Source: Pseudanabaena mucicola str. Chao 1806
GTDB lineage: Bacteria > Cyanobacteriota > Cyanobacteriia > Pseudanabaenales > Pseudanabaenaceae
DNA: 64,000 nucleotides
NCBI RefSeq assembly: GCF_030323025.1
Contig: NZ_CP097329.1
Coordinates: forward strand, 1,147,001-1,211,000
Direction: 5' to 3'
Part shown: positions 61,298-64,000 of the stretch, one piece after another
Position numbering within the stretch: the first letter of the stretch is position 1
How the letters are laid out: each line of letters begins with the position of its first letter
The notes under the pieces: model-generated
The model's input: only the letters and a program-made list of their open reading frames with translations
Told to the model about the DNA's origin: nothing
The model's database searches: none
Translations under genes and position numbers: made by a program

Positions 61298-61701
61298 TGC
61301 ACTATCTCTTCCTTTTCTATATTTACAACAAGTAAAGCAAGTTGATTTAATTTGACTAGAACTTGAATTGATTTTCTTTGAAAGAAGGTGTTATAAACCT
61401 CATCTTTAATAGCCAAGTAAATCTCTTCGTATTCATCTTATAATAATCGAATTAAATCACGGTAAATTATATACTGTCCCAAAGCTAACTCAAAATCTTT
61501 GACCAGTGAAAGACTGATAAAGCTTTTGATTTCAATAATAATTTTTCGTTGCCTTTGGGTTTCTGAAATAAACTTTTCCACAGCTAAGTCAGGATAAAGT
61601 TCAAGATCCTCATATTCCAGAGGATAGGGATCACCCGTAATTGTCCAACCATCCTTAACTAAAGCATTTTTGATAGCTTCATGGTAAGTATCTTTTGCCA
61701 T
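61285..61701 (-). pseudogene. xisH: XisH-family nuclease-like protein with one in-frame TAA
   Basis: The frame reads KDTYHEAIKNALVKDGWTIT, DPYPLEYEDLELYPDLAVEK and IIIEIKSFISLSLVKDFELA (PD-(D/E)XK-like core with D and EIK), to RDLIRLL and TAA at 61438-61440. It continues in the same frame as DEYEEIYLAIKDEVYNTFFQ, LNQLALLVVNIEKEEIVQWT to a stop at 61285. Together this is 138 codons plus stop, the usual XisH length, so one nonsense codon is the only defect. It is followed by xisI with 13 bp overlap. Readthrough or a sequencing error is possible. Confidence 0.88.
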
Positions 61702-61737
61702 AATTTCTCATTTTTACTTACTATATATTAACAAATC

Positions 61738-61840
61738 CAGTATCTATTCACTCCCCATAACCAGCGATCGCCCCTCAAAAAAATAACCAACCTGCGATCG
61801 CCTATCCATTCCCACAACCAGCGATCGCCCCATGATGGGT
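61738..61840. repeat. HIP1-anchored repeat block 4
   Basis: Two units (AACCAGCGATCGCCCCTCAA, GCGATCGCCTATCCATTCCC) between the xisH and RelE-type genes. Confidence 0.82.
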
Positions 61841-61858
61841 TTCTTTATCTCATAGATT

Positions 61859-62128
61859 CTATATTATTCTTTTTAGTTGTTTATAGACTTCATCATCGTT
61901 CCGTTTCTCAATTAATAAGATTTCTAGTGTTTGCTCTTCCACAAAATAAACTATCCGATATTCACCAATATCGGCTCTGTGATAGGGATAACCTTTTAAC
62001 TTTAGAGAATCTTGAGGGTAAGGATTTGAGATTAATTCGGTAATTTTGGTTGCAACTTGTTTGGCGTGCTTTTCTGAAAGCTTTTTTAAGCGTTTAGCAG
62101 CTTGTCGAGACAGGTTAACTTTAAGCAT
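61859..62128 (-). CDS. RelE/ParE-family toxin (Txe-like)
   Basis: An 89-residue protein: KVNLSRQAAKRLKKLSEKHA, ISNPYPQDSLKLKGYPYHRA, DIGEYRIVYFVEEQTLEILL, IEKRNDDEVYKQLKRI. It has the complete RelE fold with the C-terminal RNDDEVY. It overlaps the Phd/YefM antitoxin gene by 8 bp. Likely functional mRNA interferase. Confidence 0.9.
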   Translation of the reverse strand: MLKVNLSRQAAKRLKKLSEKHAKQVATKITELISNPYPQDSLKLKGYPYHRADIGEYRIVYFVEEQTLEILLIEKRNDDEVYKQLKRII

Positions 62129-62369
62129 TTAGAATCTCTGACAATAAAGCCTCGCTTTCTGTAATGCCGATGAAACCTTCTTGTTTGGCTTGATCTGCTT
62201 TTAGAGCCAAAAATTGATTTTCTAAATCCAAAAATCTTTCAAATTCTTCAACCGACATCATAATGGCGACAATACGCCCTTTTTTGGCTATTTGCACTGG
62301 TTCTCTACGAGCTAAGTCTAATAGTTCGCCAAAGCGGTTTTTAGCTTCTGATGCACCTAATGTTTTCAT
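62121..62369 (-). CDS. Phd/YefM-family antitoxin
   Basis: About 82 residues from MKTLGASEAKNRFGELLDLA (ATG at 62369; a farther ATG at 62387 adds 6 residues). The N-terminal Phd fold (REPVQIAKKGRIVAIMMSVE) is followed by an acidic C-terminal tail. It binds the operator and neutralises the RelE-type toxin downstream. An AT-rich promoter region lies directly upstream, before a HIP1-repeat block. Confidence 0.9.
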   Translation of the reverse strand: MKTLGASEAKNRFGELLDLARREPVQIAKKGRIVAIMMSVEEFERFLDLENQFLALKADQAKQEGFIGITESEALLSEILNA

Positions 62370-62428
62370 GGTAATAGTTCCTAGCACTGCTGTTAGCTAT
62401 TATAATCATTTTGGCTATTTTAGCTATT

Positions 62429-62555
62429 ATCGCCCCTCTAGAAAATCAACCAAACAGCGATCGCCTATCCATCCCATAGCCAGCGATCGCCCCTCAAAAA
62501 ATCAATCAAACAGCGATCGCTTCTCAAAAAAATCAACTAAACAGCGATCGCCTCA
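62429..62555. repeat. HIP1-anchored repeat block 5
   Basis: Two to three units (GCCCCTCTAGAAAATCAACC, AGCGATCGCCTATCCATCCC, GCGATCGCCCCTCAAAAAAT) between the TA pair and the Uma2 gene. Confidence 0.83.
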
Positions 62556-62585
62556 ATCACAATCTATCAAACAAGAAAAAATAAA

Positions 62586-63062
62586 TTATCGTTTAATTTG
62601 CTTCGGAAAATCAGGGACTAGCAATGATTGCTCTAGTTCCCCTTGCTCATTATAAAATCTTATTCTACCTTGTTCATTACACAACCACACTTCAAGAGCT
62701 TGAGCTTCAAAATACAACTTCTTCTTAAATTCCATTTCACCCAAAGTGTTGCCGATAGATTTAACTTCTATACAAATTTCTGGGGCAATAGAGGCTGACA
62801 CTTCATCTTGGATTTTGTCAAATCTTGCTTCCGAACACCAGACAACATCAGCAACCTTAACTCCATCTGTTGTGTCGATCGCACATTCTGGCATTACTTC
62901 TCCATTGTTTAATAAAGATTCCAATAGACGTTGGATTCTCCCTTGATGAAAAGAATGTTTGATTTTGACTGGACTCATGACGATTTGCCCCCACTTATTT
63001 AGCTCAATTTTGAAGGGTAAATCTTGTAGCTGTCTATTCTCACAAACTTCTTCCCATTTCAT
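62586..63062 (-). CDS. Uma2-family (DUF820) nuclease-like protein
   Basis: A 158-residue protein: LPFKIELNKWGQIVMSPVKI, HSFHQGRIQRLLESLLNNGE, GVKVADVVWCSEARFD, APEICIEVKSIGNTLGEMEF. Core VADVVW...EICIEVKS is the PD-(D/E)XK set of Uma2 (Asp, Glu, Lys). Uma2 genes are present in dozens of copies in cyanobacteria and their role is unresolved (possibly mobile or TA-associated). No start or frame problem is seen. Confidence 0.9.
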   Translation of the reverse strand: MKWEEVCENRQLQDLPFKIELNKWGQIVMSPVKIKHSFHQGRIQRLLESLLNNGEVMPECAIDTTDGVKVADVVWCSEARFDKIQDEVSASIAPEICIEVKSIGNTLGEMEFKKKLYFEAQALEVWLCNEQGRIRFYNEQGELEQSLLVPDFPKQIKR

Positions 63063-63117
63063 AATTAATTACCTAGAGCAATTAATATAATCATAACTTA
63101 TTTGTCAATATTTTAGA

Positions 63118-63360
63118 CGACATGGCGATAGCCCCAACCTCAAACTCATAACCAGCGATCGCCTATCCATCCCTACAAACAACGAACGCCCCTCTAAAAA
63201 ATCAGCCAAACAGCGATCGCCTATCCACCCCATAAACAGCGATCGCCACTTTACAAAAATCAAACACCGATCGCCTATCAAAAAAATCAATCAACCAGTG
63301 ATCGCCTATCCATTCCCACAACCAGCGATCGCCCCTCTAAAAATTAAAGTAAGGCGATCG
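63118..63360. repeat. HIP1-anchored repeat block 6
   Basis: About four to five units (AACCAGCGATCGCCTATCCA and CCCCTCTAAAAAATCAGCCA forms) in 240 bp. The open minus frame across it is repeat-derived, not a gene. Confidence 0.86.
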
Positions 63361-63368
63361 CCTTATTA

Positions 63369-63611
63369 TTAAGCTGATTTTAGGTGAGTGACTGGAATTT
63401 GCTCAATTCTCTCAGGAGAGCTTTTGCCAGTTGCAACGGCATGGACAGCATGAAGAATATCGGCTGAATAGTAGCGATTACGGCAATTATCACAAACACC
63501 AATGGTTACATTTTCGAGGATGACAAATCCATCTCTATGTTTGAAAACCTGCTGTTTAATGGTTCGAGGTTGAACTGTTCCTTCACAATACTCGCATTGA
63601 TATCCATACAT
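63369..63611 (-). CDS. YgiT-type zinc-finger protein (MqsA-like antitoxin)
   Basis: About 80 residues from MYGYQCEYCEGTVQPRTIKQ (ATG 63611; a longer frame from 63641 overlaps the upstream gene). The CEYC ... CDNC pair binds zinc as in the YgiT/MqsA N-terminal domain; the DNA-binding HTH of full MqsA is absent. It follows a DUF4258 gene by 4 bp, the usual DUF4258-YgiT toxin/antitoxin order. Confidence 0.88.
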   Translation of the reverse strand: MYGYQCEYCEGTVQPRTIKQQVFKHRDGFVILENVTIGVCDNCRNRYYSADILHAVHAVATGKSSPERIEQIPVTHLKSA

Positions 63612-63615
63612 AAGA

Positions 63616-63951
63616 TTAGACCTCAAGTTCAGTAATTTCATAAACTGTGATGATTAGATAGCGTCCGTTGCTAAGAAAACGTCCAACCACGCCAACTGGC
63701 GTTTGTTGATCTAGTGCAGTTCCAGCTACGACATATTTTGTGCCTCTCGGATCATCTTTTTCTACTCGAATAATACGACCACTCAAAACTGCTTCCTCAA
63801 TGTCTAAAATAGTTAGCAGATCTTCTGCCATTTCTTCCATTGCATGGGCGGTCATATCATACTGACGGAGACGAATCTTTTCTCTGATGCAGTAAATGTC
63901 GTTTGGTGGCACTTGTTTAGTTGCGATCGCTACTCTAGTTAATAATAGCAA
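63616..63951 (-). CDS. DUF4258-family putative toxin
   Basis: A 111-residue protein: CIREKIRLRQYDMTAHAMEE, MAEDLLTILDIEEAVLSGRI, IIRVEKDDPRGTKYVVAGTA, LDQQTPVGVVGRF. DUF4258 is a small RelE/BrnT-like fold that pairs with YgiT-type proteins. The first 13 residues are not typical; a GTG at 63912 (VPPNDIYCIR) may be the true start. A HIP1 site lies in the region just upstream, inside the longer frame. Likely RNase toxin. Confidence 0.82.
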   Translation of the reverse strand: MLLLTRVAIATKQVPPNDIYCIREKIRLRQYDMTAHAMEEMAEDLLTILDIEEAVLSGRIIRVEKDDPRGTKYVVAGTALDQQTPVGVVGRFLSNGRYLIITVYEITELEV

Positions 63952-64000
63952 TTTATTCGCAATCCTTGTTTCATCGCCCCTCCACCCTCAACAAACAGCG

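Noticed and set aside
53733-61701. Recoding of TAA as a sense codon
   Set aside because: Only two genes show in-frame TAA, both in a decaying island, while TAA ends many intact genes in the window. Ordinary nonsense mutation is simpler.
54795-63360. Possible CRISPR-like arrays in the island
   Set aside because: The units are imperfect, have no constant-length unique spacers, no leader and no cas genes nearby. HIP1 octamers explain the regular appearance.

Overview
The window is cyanobacterial chromosome. The evidence is a pdhA-type pyruvate dehydrogenase gene, a DNA polymerase III alpha subunit that ends inside a split intein, a photosystem II S4-domain protein, TIGR02652, DUF3598 and DUF29 family proteins, XisH/XisI, and very frequent HIP1 octamers (GCGATCGC). 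AT-rich DNA, many short palindromic elements and a PFE/PEP-CTERM-like surface protein fit a filamentous, Pseudanabaena-like organism. That placement is an inference, not a proof.

Layout. 1-6000: the 5' end of glgC, a PIN-toxin/antitoxin pair between two nearly identical 600-bp direct repeats, then dnaE-N, which carries an internal mini-intein plus the N half of the split intein. Decayed pieces of the split-intein coding sequence lie inside the direct repeats. 6000-16500: pdhA, an IS1-like fragment, an M23 peptidase, prepilin peptidase, an rRNA methylase, and an asnB/glycosyltransferase group typical of surface polysaccharide synthesis. 17000-34200: housekeeping and envelope genes (M23 peptidase, sdhA, a YidD homologue with a Cys-rich tail, M1 aminopeptidase, PRC-barrel and PSII S4 proteins, Ser/Thr kinase, PcrA helicase). 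34700-49950: DUF3598, DUF4436, a two-domain phosphotransferase/kinase, a GNAT-TrhO fusion, a chimeric O-methyltransferase, pirin, VanW, a MurG-like transferase, a ClC transporter with CBS/USP domains and a DMT permease. 50000-53000: a defective IS5-type element, YqiA-like esterase, cysE and an IS630 remnant split by a MITE.

53000-64000 is an accessory island. It holds about ten toxin-antitoxin or TA-like modules (RelE/ParE, BrnT/BrnA-like, MazEF, TumE/TumA-like, Phd/RelE, YgiT/DUF4258, XisH/XisI), an HNH nuclease, a Uma2-family nuclease and a tightly overlapping three-gene operon encoding a Mrr-like PD-(D/E)XK nuclease and two unrecognised proteins. The genes are separated by blocks of a HIP1-anchored repeat of about 56-60 bp. 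Several genes here are broken by single nonsense codons or fused to fragments of neighbours, so the island is both growing and decaying. The three-gene operon is the best candidate for an undescribed (possibly anti-phage) system.

Across the window at least six families of small palindromic or MITE-like elements fill the intergenic spaces. Some have inserted into older mobile elements, giving nested insertions at the TnpB pseudogene (42.2-43.0 kb) and the IS630 remnant (52.6-52.9 kb).
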